A stretch of 64,000 nucleotides of DNA from CAVQRC01 sp963715045 (GTDB lineage Bacteria > Planctomycetota > Planctomycetia > Pirellulales > Lacipirellulaceae). Of this stretch, positions 45,381 to 56,824 are shown one piece after another (positions within the stretch are counted from its first letter, which is position 1; each line of letters opens with the position of its first letter). The DNA lies in NCBI GenBank assembly GCA_963715045.1, contig CAVQRC010000006.1, positions 310,001 to 374,000 on the forward strand, given 5' to 3'. The translations under genes and the position numbers were made by a program. The notes beneath the pieces were generated by a model that made no database searches, was not told the DNA's origin, and worked only from the letters and a program-made list of their open reading frames with translations.

Positions 45381-46106
45381 TTAGGAATCCCGCAGCTTCG
45401 TGGCCTCGGCGCGGGCCGACTCCAGTTCGGCCGTCAACCGTTCGACTTCCGCCGCGTCGTCCATCTGTTCAGTCGCGCCGTGAAGCTGTTGTTCGAGTTG
45501 GGCGATCTTCTTGCGAAGTACTTCCAGTCTCTTCTTGGCTTTCTTGTCCATCATCGATTCTCCGAGGTGCCACGGACCGTCTGCCGGCGTCGCGGTCACG
45601 GCGGCGACCGTCTCTTGTTTCGGCGTGTGCTCGATGGCCCGCATCGTCGAGGCCACTCCGACCAACGCCAGCGACGCCAGCAACCCCGCGTTCAACCAGG
45701 AACGGATCCTGACCCGTGCCCGTTCGGCGGCGGCCGATCTCCCGGCGACGATCGCCGCGGCGAAGAAGATAAAGAACGCCAGGACCAACTTGACCGTCAG
45801 CAAGATGTGATAGGCCATCGGAAGCTGATACGCCCGCAGGATCGTCACGAGGTTGTAGAAACCACTGACCATCAACAGCAACGTGCAGATCCCGATGGCC
45901 ATTCCCCAACGCCGGCGCTGGGTTCCAAAGTACCGCGTGGACGAGTCGTCGCCATGCGTCTCGGCATGATCGGCACTCGGGACAACGATCGCCCGCAAAT
46001 AGAACATCCCGCCCACGATGATCGCTGCCGAAACCAGGTGCGCGACCCGTGACACGATACCGAGGACGAAGAGGGGCGTGATAACGGCAGTCAACAAGGA
46101 TGACAT
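45381..46106 (-). CDS. Four-TM membrane protein (CopD/DUF2269-like) with C-terminal coiled coil
   Basis: A 241-residue protein with four TM segments: HLVSAAIIVGGMFYLRAIVV, GMAIGICTLLLMVSGFYNLV, LLTVKLVLAFFIFFAAAIVA and LNAGLLASLALVGVASTM. TM1 has the His-rich opening of CopD/DUF2269-like proteins. After residue 180 comes a separate charged segment, MMDKKAKKRLEVLRKKIAQL to the end, that is a clear coiled coil. This tail starts with two Met codons and may be a distinct small protein, made from an internal start or fused. Function unknown. Confidence 0.68.
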   Translation of the reverse strand: MSSLLTAVITPLFVLGIVSRVAHLVSAAIIVGGMFYLRAIVVPSADHAETHGDDSSTRYFGTQRRRWGMAIGICTLLLMVSGFYNLVTILRAYQLPMAYHILLTVKLVLAFFIFFAAAIVAGRSAAAERARVRIRSWLNAGLLASLALVGVASTMRAIEHTPKQETVAAVTATPADGPWHLGESMMDKKAKKRLEVLRKKIAQLEQQLHGATEQMDDAAEVERLTAELESARAEATKLRDS

Positions 46107-46263
46107 GAACTGGCGACAGGAGTGTTCGTGAACAAGAGCGATGTGGTGAGTCGGTGATCGTATCAGGGGCCGGGCGGGCGAGGCTAGGGCTTGTCAGTCT
46201 TCGAGTTGAGGGTTCGTTCGCCCGATCAGCCTGCTTCTTCGCATTCAACCGCAGACCTCGGTC

Positions 46264-46304
46264 CTGACCCCCGACCCCTGACCCCCGACCCCTGACTCCT
46301 GACC
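46264..46304. repeat. CTGACCCCCGACCC tandem repeat
   Basis: The 14-base unit CTGACCCCCGACCC occurs 2.9 times in the 200-base gap between the membrane protein gene and cca. A run of related composition, in the other sense, precedes the DUF3592 gene at 23429-23461. Confidence 0.7.
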
Positions 46305-46306
46305 AG

Positions 46307-47567
46307 CTAGGGCCGGGAACCCTTCTCGCCGCCTGATTCGGACTGTTTCCGTTCGACGAGCCACTGCAGGGCCGCTTCCCGCGTCGCGATCGTGCCATCC
46401 AGCTGCGCCACGCGAAGTTCGTGCAGCAGTTCGCCGAACTGCCGTCCCGGTTTCAGCCCTGCCGCAATCAGATCGCTGCCGTCGAGCAGGGGCCGCGGGT
46501 CGAGTTGCTCAGGCAACACGGCGAGCCGCCGGTGGCAGTACTCCGCCTGCCGATCGTGGCTCCCGGCGAGTGCCTCGCGGAAGGCCACCAGGTCGCTCCC
46601 GCCCTCGTGGGCCAGCAGCGGCTGCAACTGCGACCACCGCAGCGTCTTCGGCGGTCGCGAGCGTGGCGACGTGAGTCACGAGCCAGGCAGCGCGGTCGAT
46701 GTCGTGATTGGTCATCCGCAACTTCCGCCCGATCCGGCGGGTGGCAGCGGCGTCGTGCAGCGGTGCCATGGCGGCGGCCATGGCCAGTGCCCGCGATGGA
46801 TGGTCCAGACGCTCGAGCATGGCGAGGTACTCGGCCCGCGCCGGTTCGGCGGCCGTGGCGTACCAGTCACCCAGCGGCTCGATCACGTGACGCAGCAGGT
46901 CACTCGCGGCCAGCAAGCGAATCGCCTCGCTTCGCGACGACGCTTCGAGCATCCGACCGACTTCGGCCCCGATCCGTTCGCCGCTGACGATCTCGATGTC
47001 CGCGGCCATGTCCCGGATTGCCGCGAAGGTCGTCGGCTCGATCTCGAATGCCAACGTGGCGGCGAACCGGATGGCACGCAACATCCGCAATTTGTCCTCC
47101 TTGATCCGTGCGTGCGGTTCGCCGATGGCGCGAATCACACGCTGTTCGAGGTCGGCGGTGCCATTCACATAGTCGATGTACCGCTCCCCGACCGGGTCAT
47201 AGAAAATGCCGTTGATCGTGAAGTCACGGCGGCTGGCGTCGGCTTCTGCCGTGCTGAACGAGACCGCATCGGGACGCCGCCCGTCGCTGTAACTGTGATC
47301 CTCGCGGTAGGTCGCGATCTCGAGCTGGCCTTGCTCGCGATTGCCGATCAGGGTGATCACGCCAAACGCGGCTCCGATCGGCAGCGTACGGCGGTATCCA
47401 AAGATCTTGCGAATCTCGTCGGGCCGGGCAGACGTGGCAATGTCGTAATCCTTGGGTTCGATCTCGAGGAGCATATCGCGGACGCATCCTCCGGCCCACA
47501 GGGCCTCGTGGCCGGCCGCCCGAAGTCGATGCACGGCCGTCCTGGCGAATTCACGGGGGACGCTCAT
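46307..47567 (-). CDS. cca: CCA tRNA nucleotidyltransferase, one frameshift
   Basis: Adds or repairs the 3' CCA of tRNAs. The class II polymerase head is clear: AGGCVRDMLLEIEPKDYDIA (25-44), ADASRRDFTINGIFYDP, and LRMLRAIRFAATLAFEIEP. The frame breaks near 46640 where one extra base follows ATAEDA; the continuation LRWSQLQPLLAHEGG, AEYCHRRLAVLPEQLDPRPL and LDGSDLIAAGLKPGRQFGEL is the expected C-terminal body and tail. ATG 47567 is the conserved start. The tRNA-Leu in this window lacks an encoded CCA, consistent with need for this enzyme. A sequencing error is likely. Confidence 0.87.
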
Positions 47568-47677
47568 GGTTTTGCGCTGAGAGAAACTGGCTGCGAAATC
47601 CACTCCAACGGGCACGCCAATGAGCACTCCCACGAGTGTGACGGCCCGGGAAGGCCATCGTACGTCAAAACGCGTTC

Positions 47678-50600
47678 TCAGCGGACCGCGATCCGCCGGA
47701 CCGCTCGATTCAATCGCTCCCGCAATCGCCGCCGGTCGTCGTCGGACCACTCGAACTTGTACTCCCGAGCCGAGCGGACGAAATGGACGGCAACTTCGCT
47801 CGGGCGGGTTTCCAACCGGGCTTCAATCGCCGCGGCATACACGAAGAGCTGCATCTCGTAGGTCTTGGCGGCCGCCCGCTCCGAGCCCGCTTTGACTGCC
47901 TGCGTCTTGTAGTCGATGACATGCCAGTTGCCCCTCGGCATCGCGATAGACACAGTCGATGACACCCGTCAACCAGGTCTGGCCCGGTGTTACCGTCGAC
48001 CCGTGGCGTGGGCATCAGGAAGTCGACCTCGCGGTGGACCGCTGCGGCGTTCGCCAGCTCGATCGCCCGCCGGGAACGGAGGAAGGAGTCGACGATCGGA
48101 ATCGCTTCGTCGAGGATCCTGGCCACCGACGCGGGATCGAATTCGGCCAGGCAGAATGCGGCCTGGCGGCGGGCGAGGCGGCCGATCGCTTCGCTGCCAG
48201 CCTCCCGGTCGCCACTGGACAGTCGGGGCATGTCGAGTGCTTCGAGCATGCTGTGGACCAACAACCCGGTCCCGCGGGGATCGGCCGCGTGGATGTCGAA
48301 CAACAGTCGTGAGCGGTCGCTCGAGCGATCGGGATCCGCGGGGCCCTCATCGTCAACGCGTGCTGCCGTCGGTTCGTTCTCGATGCCCTCATCGACCCCA
48401 TCCGCGGCACTCGCCGCCAGTCGCTGCAGTTCGCCCGTTAGCCGCGAGAACGAAAACGTGGGATGCGGTCCCCCGTTCGCCGCAACCGGAGCAACCGAGG
48501 CGGCATTTCGGCCGGCATCGTTGCCGCGCGGGCCTCGACCCGGTCGGCCAGGTCGGCCAGGTCGACCCGCGTCGATCGCCGCCGCCAACGGTCCCGCTCC
48601 TCGCCCCTGGCATCGACAATGCGAACGTCGACCGCCAGCTCCGGCGGCGTCACGCGGCCCGCAGGTACCGCTTCACCGCTCTTCAGGTCGTACCGCGAGG
48701 CCAGCAGTTCGAGCCATTCCCCAGACGGGGCGTCGAACTTGCTCACGCAGCCTGACAGGATCAGGTGATCGGCCGCCCGCGTGCAGGCCACGTATAGCAG
48801 TCGCTGCGATTCCGCTTTCCGCTGCTGCCGCGTGCGAGCCTGGTAGATGTCCAGGCCCGTGAAGGTAGCGATCCCGCGTCTTGCGGTCTCCGCCCCGCGG
48901 TCGGCAGAGCGGCCCGAGCTGGTCGTCGAGGATCAACTGGTCAGAGTCATGACGCTCCTTGCGTCCGACGTCCGGCACGACCACCACCGGAAACTCGAGG
49001 CCCTTCGACTGGTGAATCGTCATTAACCGCACCACGTCTGCATCCTGGGAGACGGTGGTCGCCAGTGCTTCCCGCGGTTGCTCGGAGGTAAATCGCGAGA
49101 GTTCGAGAATGAATCGCGACAGACCGTTCAGCTCGCTTTCGTCGGCGGCCCGGGCCTGCTCGATCAACTTTCGCAGGTTGGCCAGCTTGCGGGGGCCCAG
49201 GAACTCCGCCAGCAGGGTCGCATCGTAACCCGTGCGATTGATCGCCAGCGTGATCAAGCGGGCTACCGGCAGGCGATCTTTCTGCCGCCGAAGTTCCGCC
49301 AGAATATGGGCGGCGCGGTCGACTTTCGCCTGTTCGTTCGCGTCCAGTTCCGACCATCGATTGTCCGCTGAACAACCCGCACGAGACGGGTGACGTACGG
49401 TCCACCGTGCGTCCGTACTGGGCCAGCCAGAAGATCGTTTCGTCGGCGATCGCGAAGAACGGGCTGCGGAGTACGCCGACCAGGGCAATTTCGTCTGCCC
49501 CACTGTGGGTGCAGCGGAGGAGGTTCAACACGTCCCGGATTTCCTGCTGCGCGTAAAACGCGCTCCCTCCCTCGACGTAACACTCAAAGCCGAATTCTTC
49601 GAGCACCCCCTCGTAGCGGTGGGCGTCGGTCATGGCCTGAAACAGCAGCACGATATCCCCCTGCCGGACCGCCCGCCCGGACGGCTCGTTGTCGCCGTCG
49701 CCAGCGGCAATCAACGGGACTTCGCTGTCGACCAGTTCGCGCAGCCGTTTCGCAATCGATCGCGCTTCCAGCTCGCGATTTCGCTCCGCCTGGCCGCGGA
49801 CCGGCTTTCCCGCGGCGACTTCCGTCCACAGGAACTCGGCACAAGGTTGATCGCTGACGGCCCCGCGATCGGCCGTCGAGCGGCTCGTACTGATCCAGCG
49901 AATCGGCGAACAGATCGTTGATCAGCGCGATCACGCCGGGCTGGCTGCGGAAGTTGGTCGAGAGCGAAAGCCGTCCCGCTGCCGGGGTGTCCTGGCGGAT
50001 TTGGAGAAACACTTCCGGCTCGGCGCCGAGGAACCGATAGATCGATTGCTTATAGTCGCCGACGACAAACAACCGGCCGTGTTGCCAGTCCTGACCGCAG
50101 AGAGTGCGACACAAACTCGGCCTGCAGCGGACTGGTGTCCTGGAACTCGTCAACCAACAACATCTTCGTGTCGCGGGCAATCTGGTTTCGCGCGGACGGT
50201 ACCCGATCGAGGAGCTGGACCGCGTGGAAGATCAGGTCGTCGAAGTCGAGGAGATTGAGTTGTCGCTTGCGAAACTCGAAGCGATCACTGGCCGCCTGGC
50301 TCAGTTGGAGCAATTGCCGACCGGTGCGGGCGGCTTCCCGAGCGTGGTTGGAGGACCACTTGCGCTTGAGAACTCCCTGCCGAGGCGCCGTTCGATCGAG
50401 TCCTGCAACGCCTTGAGTTGCATCTTGAGCTGATCGCGTACGAAGACGTCTTCCCATTGATCCTTGCGTCCAATGCCCCGGAGTGTTGCGGCCTCGCGGA
50501 GCAGAACGATCGCGTTCGATTCGATGCCCGCGGTACGGACGGCATCGAGGCCCGCCAGAATACGCTCCCGCCGATCCTCGAACCCGGCCGCCCGGCACTC

Positions 50601-51320
50601 GGCCATGCCCAGCAGTTTCCGCAGCTCGGCGATGTCCTGGCTTTCCTCGAGCCAGTCGGCCAGAGGACCGCTGATGTGAACGCGGTAGCCTTCGTCCCAT
50701 GTCGCGACGAGGTCTTCGTCGGTACGTGGCAGCCAACGGGCGATCGTGTTGCGTTTGAGTCCGCCCATCCAGGTCGGCAGCGCGGAAGTCAGCGTGGGCA
50801 AGCCCAGCCGGGTGGCCAGGTCGATCGTGGCCGACCGCTCGGCGCCGCACAGCCGCCCGCGGAGAACTTCGTCGATGGTCTCGGCCTTGAGTACGTCGGC
50901 CTGAGCCGGCATCAGCGTGCCGAACCGCGGGTCGAGGCCCAGTTCCACGGCATACTGCCGCACGAGATTGCCGCAGAAGGAATGGATGGTGCTGATCCGC
51001 GCTTCGTCGAGGCTCCGCAACAGCCGATACCAGGCGAGGGCCTCCTCGGGAGGGGCGGCGGCCAGCCGTTGATGGCACTTTCTGCGGACGCGGTCGCGCA
51101 TCTCCCGGGCCGCCGCGTCGGTAAAGGTGATCGCTACGACCTGGCGAAGGTCTTGACCCATCTGCCGCGGATCGACGTGGGAGATGAACCGCTCGGTCAG
51201 TACAAACGTCTTTCCGCATCCGGCCCCCGCCGAGAGACTGATCGAAGTGTCCCGCGTCACCAGGGCCTGCCGTTGCTGGGGTGTTAACGGAGTTTCGGTG
51301 GGGGAGCTCAAGAGACTCAT
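47678..51320 (-). pseudogene. addA: AddA-like helicase-nuclease, about eight frameshifts
   Basis: Large subunit of an AddAB-type double-strand-break resection enzyme. From ATG 51320 the motifs appear in order but in changing frames: Walker A SAGAGCGKTFVLTERF, motif II KMLLVDEFQDTSPLQ, motif III VVGDYKQSIYRFLGA, motif IV STNFRSQPG, motif V LMTIHQSKGLEFPVVVVPDV, motif VI RLLYVACTRAADHL, and the C-terminal PD-(D/E)XK nuclease GVIDCVYRDAEG...NWHVIDYKTQAVK. Frame changes fall near 50370, 50118, 49870, 49385, 48895, 48500, 48000 and 47938. Repaired length is about 1210 residues. All motifs survive, so this is either a poorly read stretch or a very young pseudogene. Its start overlaps the repaired addB stop by four bases. 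Confidence 0.75.
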
Positions 51321-54300
51321 GGCGATCGCTCCTCGGGCGTAGGCGAGGGTCGCTTGACGCGGTGCCTGTGAGGACCCTGCGGATGGGTACGCTCGCCGTC
51401 CCCGCCACCCGCCTGTTCGTCGAAGGGGTCCGTGGTCGACCAGGTCTTTTCGAGACTGCGGATGTGATTAATCCGGCAAATCGTACTCAGGTCGCAATGT
51501 CGGCCGCATTGCTCGTCCGGATTGAAGACGGGGAACTGCCCCTCCCCTCAACGCGGCCAGAATCCCGCGAAGCCGACCCTTGAGCGCCGTCACCAGCGAC
51601 TCGCCCGCTTCACTCAGAGTCACAACTCCCTGCCCGTGTTCGTGCAGCGACAGACCGCTCTTGCCGTCCGTTGCGAGATAGCCTTTTTCCTTGAGCCACC
51701 AGTAGTCGGCGTACAGGCAAGCGGCCCCTTCGCCCTGAAACAGATGCCGTTCGGCCGCCAGGGCATACAACGCGACTTGCAGTTGCGATCCGCCCGCAAT
51801 GTTGTCGAGGTTCAGAGTCTTCGAGGGACCGTACGCTCCGGTCTTGTAGTCGATGACCGCGAACACGCGCCGCTCGCCGATCCGCCCGACGTCGATCCGG
51901 TCGATGCGGCCCTCAACGAGAATCGCCTGACCCGGGGCGAGTTCGAGCCGAAATGGCGTATCCGTGTCTCGCGGATCGCCCTCGTCGCCGGCGTCGATAT
52001 TCCGCCGCCGCGGCCCGAACCGTACTTCGTAGTGGGTGGGCAGCAAGGGTTCGTCAAAACCTCGCGACAGGCCTTCGTAGGAGTCTGTCTGATTCACGTA
52101 GTCATCGATCATCAAGGAGATCTGTTCGGCCGTGATCTCTCGGAGAGCGGCGGTGAGAGGATCCTCACCCCGGCGGTGGCGGAGCTCGTCGACGACGGCC
52201 AGAAGCTGGGTCCGAAACGCCTGCCTGCCGAGATCGGCGAGGCGGGCCCGCGGGCCGTGTTGTGCGACGAGCCGGCGATGAAACTCCGCCAGCAGTTGGT
52301 GCATCAGCCGACCCGTGTCGCGGGCATCCAGCTGGATCGCCAATTCGGCGAGAGGTTGCAGCCGCAGTTCGGATTCCAGCAGATATCGAAAGGGGCAGGC
52401 CGCGTAGCGTTCCAGTCGACTGGCGCTGAAGACGTGTTCGGGCCCGAATCGAGCCGCCAGATGTGAGAGAGCCTGCGGAGTTGTGAACATACCATCCGCC
52501 CAGCCGAAGTCGGTCGCCGAACTTCGTGCCTGGAGAATGCGGAGGCCATCGACGAGGCACTTCGCGGCCTGCATCGCCAGTGGCCGCGAAGTAAGCGGCA
52601 AGCTCCTGTTCCGACCGCGATTTTCTGTCGCCGTTTCCGAGCAGGGCTTCGGCGACACCGCGGATCCGCCACTCGGCGGGCGAAGACGGTGCGGCCGTGT
52701 TCACTGGCCCGCGGTCGAGAAGCGTTTCGGTCGTGGGGACACTTTGCCCGGTCGACGTGGCGGCGGCCGTCGTCTGCTCGCACAGATCGATGACTTCCTG
52801 CAGCATCGGGCTCTTGGGAATCGTCTGTCCGCGATCATCCAGGGCCGCGTAACTGAGTGTTAGAGACGCGTCGCTGCCGGTAACCGTCTCGTAGAACAAC
52901 AACATTTCTTCGTAGCGCCGCGGCACGCGGTGCAGCAACGGCGTCCCCGCTTCGGCCAGTCGCTGATAGTCGCCTTCGGCAAACAATCCGGCCGGTTCGT
53001 TCGCCGAAAACGATGGCTCAGTCAGTCCCGTTACAAACAAGTGTTCGGCCCGGACCGCGCGGAACGCCGCCGCCGACAGCAGCTGGACCCCTCCCGCGTC
53101 GTCTTTCTGCTGCCATGCCAGACTGCTGCGGAACACATCGCGTACCGTCGTGAAGAACTCTTGCCGTCGCAGCACCCGCGGCCCGCCAGTTGCTGCCTCA
53201 ATGGGTGCGAATTGAAGCAGTGCCAGGCGGAGACGCTCCCATACCCGCCGGTCCGACCGCGCTGCGGTGTCTGGCGTGTCCGGCCAGGCGGCCGACACCA
53301 GCCCCAAGTCCTGTACGGCCCCGCTCAGTCGCTCGGTCCATTCAGCGATCGTCGCCCGCCGTGGCAACGCGTCGAGCAAGTCGGCAATCGCTCGGAAAAA
53401 CGGCAACGCTTTCGTGGCCAGGTCGCTGGTCTGCTCGGATTGAGACCACGCCTCGGCGGCCACGTCGCCGCCCGCCGCTCCCCGCGTTTCGGACCATGCC
53501 GCGAGCCGTTGCAGTTGCTTTAGAAGTTCGTCACGCCCCTGGGCGATCTGCAGCTCGCGGACGACCCGCTCCGCAGCGACACGAGTCGCCGACGTAGCGC
53601 CCCCGTCACGAGGTACCGCCGGACAGGCCCGCGGGCAGATGCGAAGATCGGTGACGACATCCAGTACGGTGGCGAACGGCCAGTCCTCTTCGCTCAGCCG
53701 GAGCACGGCATCGAGTGATCGGGCCCAGGCAGCGTCGCCGAGCGAACTCGCCACCGCGAGGTCGTAAGGAATCCCGAACTCCTCGAATGCGTCGACGAAC
53801 GAGCTGGCGCGTCCGGCCAGGTTGCGGTCGACGACGGCAATGGCCGCGGCCGAGACGCCGTTGTCGACGATCAGACGTTTGACCCGTCGCGCAACTTCCC
53901 GGATCTCCTCGCTCGCGCCGGCAGTTGCCACGACACGGAAGTGCGGAGCCGCGTCGACGACCTCTGCGGGTATCTCATCCTGCCGATGCGGCCCGCGAAA
54001 CAAGTTGGTTGCCAGAAATCGGGTCACAGGCCAGACGGCCGGATCGGGAGCGTGCGGCTGAAGCGTCAGCGTCGGGTGCCGCCGTCGAAGCTCGTGCCAG
54101 GTCGCCAGCGGCTTGGCGAAGAGTCCCGAACGGGCCGACTCAGCCGTCGGTTCATCCAGCAACTCGCCTTCGAGCGGTAACGAAATCACCAGACGATTGG
54201 CTGCGGCTGCGAGGTACGACAGAATCTCGTGTTGCGTCCGCGTGAAATCGGTGAAGCCGTCGACAACCACGAGCCCGAGATCACGAAACGCGGCCGGGGG

Positions 54301-54930
54301 CGCGGAATTCAGCAGCCGCCGAGCGGCCCAGAACCGCCCCTCTTCGTCATAGAGTTGGCCTTGCAGCAGAATCGTCTGATACCGGTCGTAAATCAGGGCC
54401 AACTCGCGGTGGCGAAGATTCGCCGGCGTGCCTGGCTGCAACTCGAGACCACGACGAAGCTCCGCTGGCCAGATCTCAAGACGCTTGAAATCGGAGACGA
54501 GTGTTTCGACGAGGTCCACGAAGCCGTGGCTGCCGGCGACCGGGCCCAGCGACTTCAGACCATGTTCGCGTTGCAAGGTGTCGATGACACTCCGCAACAG
54601 ATATCGCCGGTGACTCCGACTGATCGGACGGATGTCTTCCTGGGATTGCCGCACGACCGTTTCGGCAAGCCCGGCAAACGTCACGACCCCCGGTTCGAAG
54701 AGACACCCCGAGGCGGCAGCTTGAAGCCGCTGCCGGACCGCTCCTGCGGAACGGGTGGTGGGGCAAATCCAGAACTGCCGCGGCCAACCCCCGCCCTGGA
54801 TCGCAGAGTGCAGGCTGGCCACATATTCCCGCAGCAACCGGGCCGTTTTCCCGCTACCTGCCGATCCGGTCAGGAGTTCGACGTTGGTGCCCGTGTCGGA
54901 GTCCAAGACATCCTCTGTCTGTGTGCGCAA
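51317..54930 (-). CDS. addB: AddB-like helicase-nuclease subunit, two frameshifts
   Basis: Partner of AddA, about 1200 residues. The N-terminus has the AddB-retained Walker A LLTGSAGSGKTARLLREY (20-37); then come inactive helicase domains (LFVTGLTEPSFSANEPAGLF) and a C-terminal PD-(D/E)XK nuclease with FAVIDYKTGAYGPSK. The frame moves near 52584 (one extra base; ELAAYFAA to LAMQAAKCLVDGLR) and near 51545 (an extra G; LAALRGG to QFPVFNPDEQCGRHCDLSTI). The end carries cysteines in QCGRHCDLSTIC which, with the cysteine in RYAACPFRYLLE, suit the iron-sulfur staple of AddB. The repaired stop at 51317 overlaps addA by ATGA. Confidence 0.82.
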
Positions 54931-55273
54931 GTCGATTCAGAATCAAGGCTTCCGACGAAATGAGGCCGCCGACTGGAACATTCTCCGGCTCCTCTGGGGC
55001 CGTCGTCAATGCCCCCCCCCGCGGCGCAGTGGCCCGAATTGCGGGGGGCCACATGATTGACAGCATTCTGCACACCCGGGTACACTCCATCGTCGCTCTG
55101 GTTTGACCGTGGAGGGCAAGTCCGTATCCGTCATAACAACCAGTGACTGCTCGCTTTGCGGTCCAGAGCCAGGGACGCGTCGAGGCAGTTGGAAGTTCGA
55201 AAGGGGTCCAGCTGCAAAGGCATCATCCTTTTTTATCTCCCCTTTATTTCCGTTTCTTTGAAGGAGGTATCCC
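54931..55273. other. Intergenic region upstream of DUF1559
   Basis: 343 bases between the divergent addB and DUF1559 genes. It has a C-rich run near 55010-55022 and GGGGGG near 55050 but no gene-like frame. The Shine-Dalgarno site GAAGGAGG at about 55259-55266 serves the DUF1559 gene. No promoter could be fixed. Confidence 0.5.
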
Positions 55274-56530
55274 ATGGATGCCAAACGAAGGACCAGAGGT
55301 TTTACCTTGGTCGAGTTGCTGGTCGTGATTGCGATCATCGGAATTCTCGTGGCCCTGCTGCTGCCCGCCGTACAGGCAGCTCGCGAAGCGGCCCGCCGAA
55401 ATTCCTGCATCAACAATCTCAAGCAACTTGGACTGGCGATGCACAACTTCGCCAGCGCTCGCAGCAACAAGTTCCCGCTCGCGTCGACCCACCCCTACAG
55501 GGTCGGAAGCACACCCGTGCAGATCATGCAGGGCGGTGGAAGCGCTCAGGTCTCGTCCGGGACTACGATTCAGCCCATCACGGATCCCACCGATGGCTAC
55601 AGCTGGCTCGTGCAATTGATGCCCTACATCGAGGGCAACACGCTCTTCGATCAGATCTCCGATCGGTCGCAGCGGCTCAAGCTGCCACCGAATAATCGCG
55701 ACCTCGTTATCGCCAACGTAACGACGGGCGCCAATGTCCAAGCCAAACACGTGGCGTCGGTCGAGGTCGAAGGCTTCCGTTGTCCTAGTTTCCCAGGCGA
55801 CGACAAAGTCAACCGAACGCTCGGTTTCGAGTACGGTCAGATCGCTCGGATCGCCGCCAATCAAAGCACGCCGGCCGTTTCCAACTACGTCTGCCTTCCG
55901 GCCACGCATTACCTGGCCAACAACCCGCAGTCACTCGTCGATGACACCGGTTCGACGACTGGCAACGGGGCGATCGTGTTCCCTCGCATCACGGGTACCG
56001 GCAACTTGGCTAAACTGCCGAAACTCGGGCTGGGCTTCAACGCCATGCGTGACGGCACCAGCAAGACCGTCATGCTGGCGGAGTCGCGGGAGCAAGGCTA
56101 CGCAGCCTGGATCGACGGCCTGGCGACCTACGTCGTGGGCGTCAAGCCGGGGCAAACCAATGACCCCCGAGCGAGTTCCAACAGCCATCTGACGGCTGAC
56201 GGCCACTGGGGCTGGACGCAGGCCGAAATCGACACGCTCAATGGCAACATGCGTGCTAACCAGCTTGCCCTCAACGTTGGCTCCGACAAGGACGCCACGG
56301 CGCTGGCGAACCTCACGACCGGTGAGCAGCACTACACCACCCGCGACCAGCACATTCATGGTGCCAAGGAGCGACGCTGGGGCCCCTCGAGTGCTCACTC
56401 AGGTGACATCGTCATTCATCTGTACGGCGACGGTCACGTCGATGGCATCACCGCCACGGTCGACGACAACCTTTATCTCCGCCAGATCACGCGGGCCGGT
56501 AACGAGCCCACCGGAACCCAAGGCCAGTAA
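55274..56530 (+). CDS. DUF1559 type II pseudopilin-like protein
   Basis: A 418-residue DUF1559 protein with prepilin leader MDAKRRTRG followed by FTLVELLVVIAIIGILVALL, cleaved after Gly9, Glu at +5 of the mature protein. The family signature PAVQAAREAARRNSCINNLK is next, and the C-terminus has HSGDIVIHLYGDGHVDGITA, the H-x-G-G-x-N-x-x-F-x-D-G-x-V-like end. The ribosome site GGAGG is eight bases before ATG 55274. It is monocistronic, with a strong terminator after the stop. Probably a major surface or pseudopilus component; hundreds of paralogues are usual in Planctomycetes. Confidence 0.92.
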   Translation: MDAKRRTRGFTLVELLVVIAIIGILVALLLPAVQAAREAARRNSCINNLKQLGLAMHNFASARSNKFPLASTHPYRVGSTPVQIMQGGGSAQVSSGTTIQPITDPTDGYSWLVQLMPYIEGNTLFDQISDRSQRLKLPPNNRDLVIANVTTGANVQAKHVASVEVEGFRCPSFPGDDKVNRTLGFEYGQIARIAANQSTPAVSNYVCLPATHYLANNPQSLVDDTGSTTGNGAIVFPRITGTGNLAKLPKLGLGFNAMRDGTSKTVMLAESREQGYAAWIDGLATYVVGVKPGQTNDPRASSNSHLTADGHWGWTQAEIDTLNGNMRANQLALNVGSDKDATALANLTTGEQHYTTRDQHIHGAKERRWGPSSAHSGDIVIHLYGDGHVDGITATVDDNLYLRQITRAGNEPTGTQGQ

Positions 56531-56559
56531 GTAACCTCCCAAGTGATTTGAAACCCGCA

Positions 56560-56594
56560 CTGCCCCGATGCCGACGCATCGGGGCAGTTTTTTT
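56560..56594 (+). terminator. Rho-independent terminator of the DUF1559 gene
   Basis: CTGCCCCGATGC and GCATCGGGGCAG form a perfect 12-pair stem with loop CGAC followed by seven T, 30 bases after the stop codon. Confidence 0.95.
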
Positions 56595-56640
56595 ATGGGC
56601 ACATGGGTAGATGGGCGAATAGGCAGATGGGTTATGGGGC
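56594..56640. repeat. GATGGGCGAATGG-family repeat
   Basis: TATGGGCACATGGGTAGATG and GGCGAATAGGCAGATGGG units directly follow the terminator. Same family as 1349-1588 and 20826-20888. Confidence 0.7.
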
Positions 56641-56714
56641 GGTCCGAGCATCGTGAATTCGCGGGGCGGTGCGGTTGCGGAGCGGAACGCAATTTGACAT
56701 CATCCAGCACATCA

Positions 56715-56798
56715 GCCGCCGTGGCGGAATTGGCAGACGCGCATGGTTCAGGTCCATGTCCACGTAAGTGGGTGGAGGTTCGACTCCTCTCGGCGGCA
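56715..56798 (+). tRNA. tRNA-Leu (anticodon CAG)
   Basis: An 84-base class II tRNA. Acceptor arms GCCGCCG (56715-56721) and CGGCGGC (56791-56797) pair fully, with A as discriminator. D arm GCGG...CGC, anticodon stem-loop TGG-TTCAGGT-CCA giving anticodon CAG, a variable arm TGTCCACGTAAGTGGG, and T arm GGAGG-TTCGACT-CCTCT are present. CCA is not encoded. Long variable arm and the A-C-G pattern support leucine; it reads CUG, the commonest leucine codon in GC-rich genomes. Confidence 0.95.
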
Positions 56799-56824
56799 CT
56801 GGCTGGTCAGAGCGTTCCTCGGTG

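Noticed and set aside
56695..56700. TTGACA just upstream of tRNA-Leu as a -35 box
   Set aside because: Only 14 bases remain before the tRNA 5' end, too short for a -10 element and start site.
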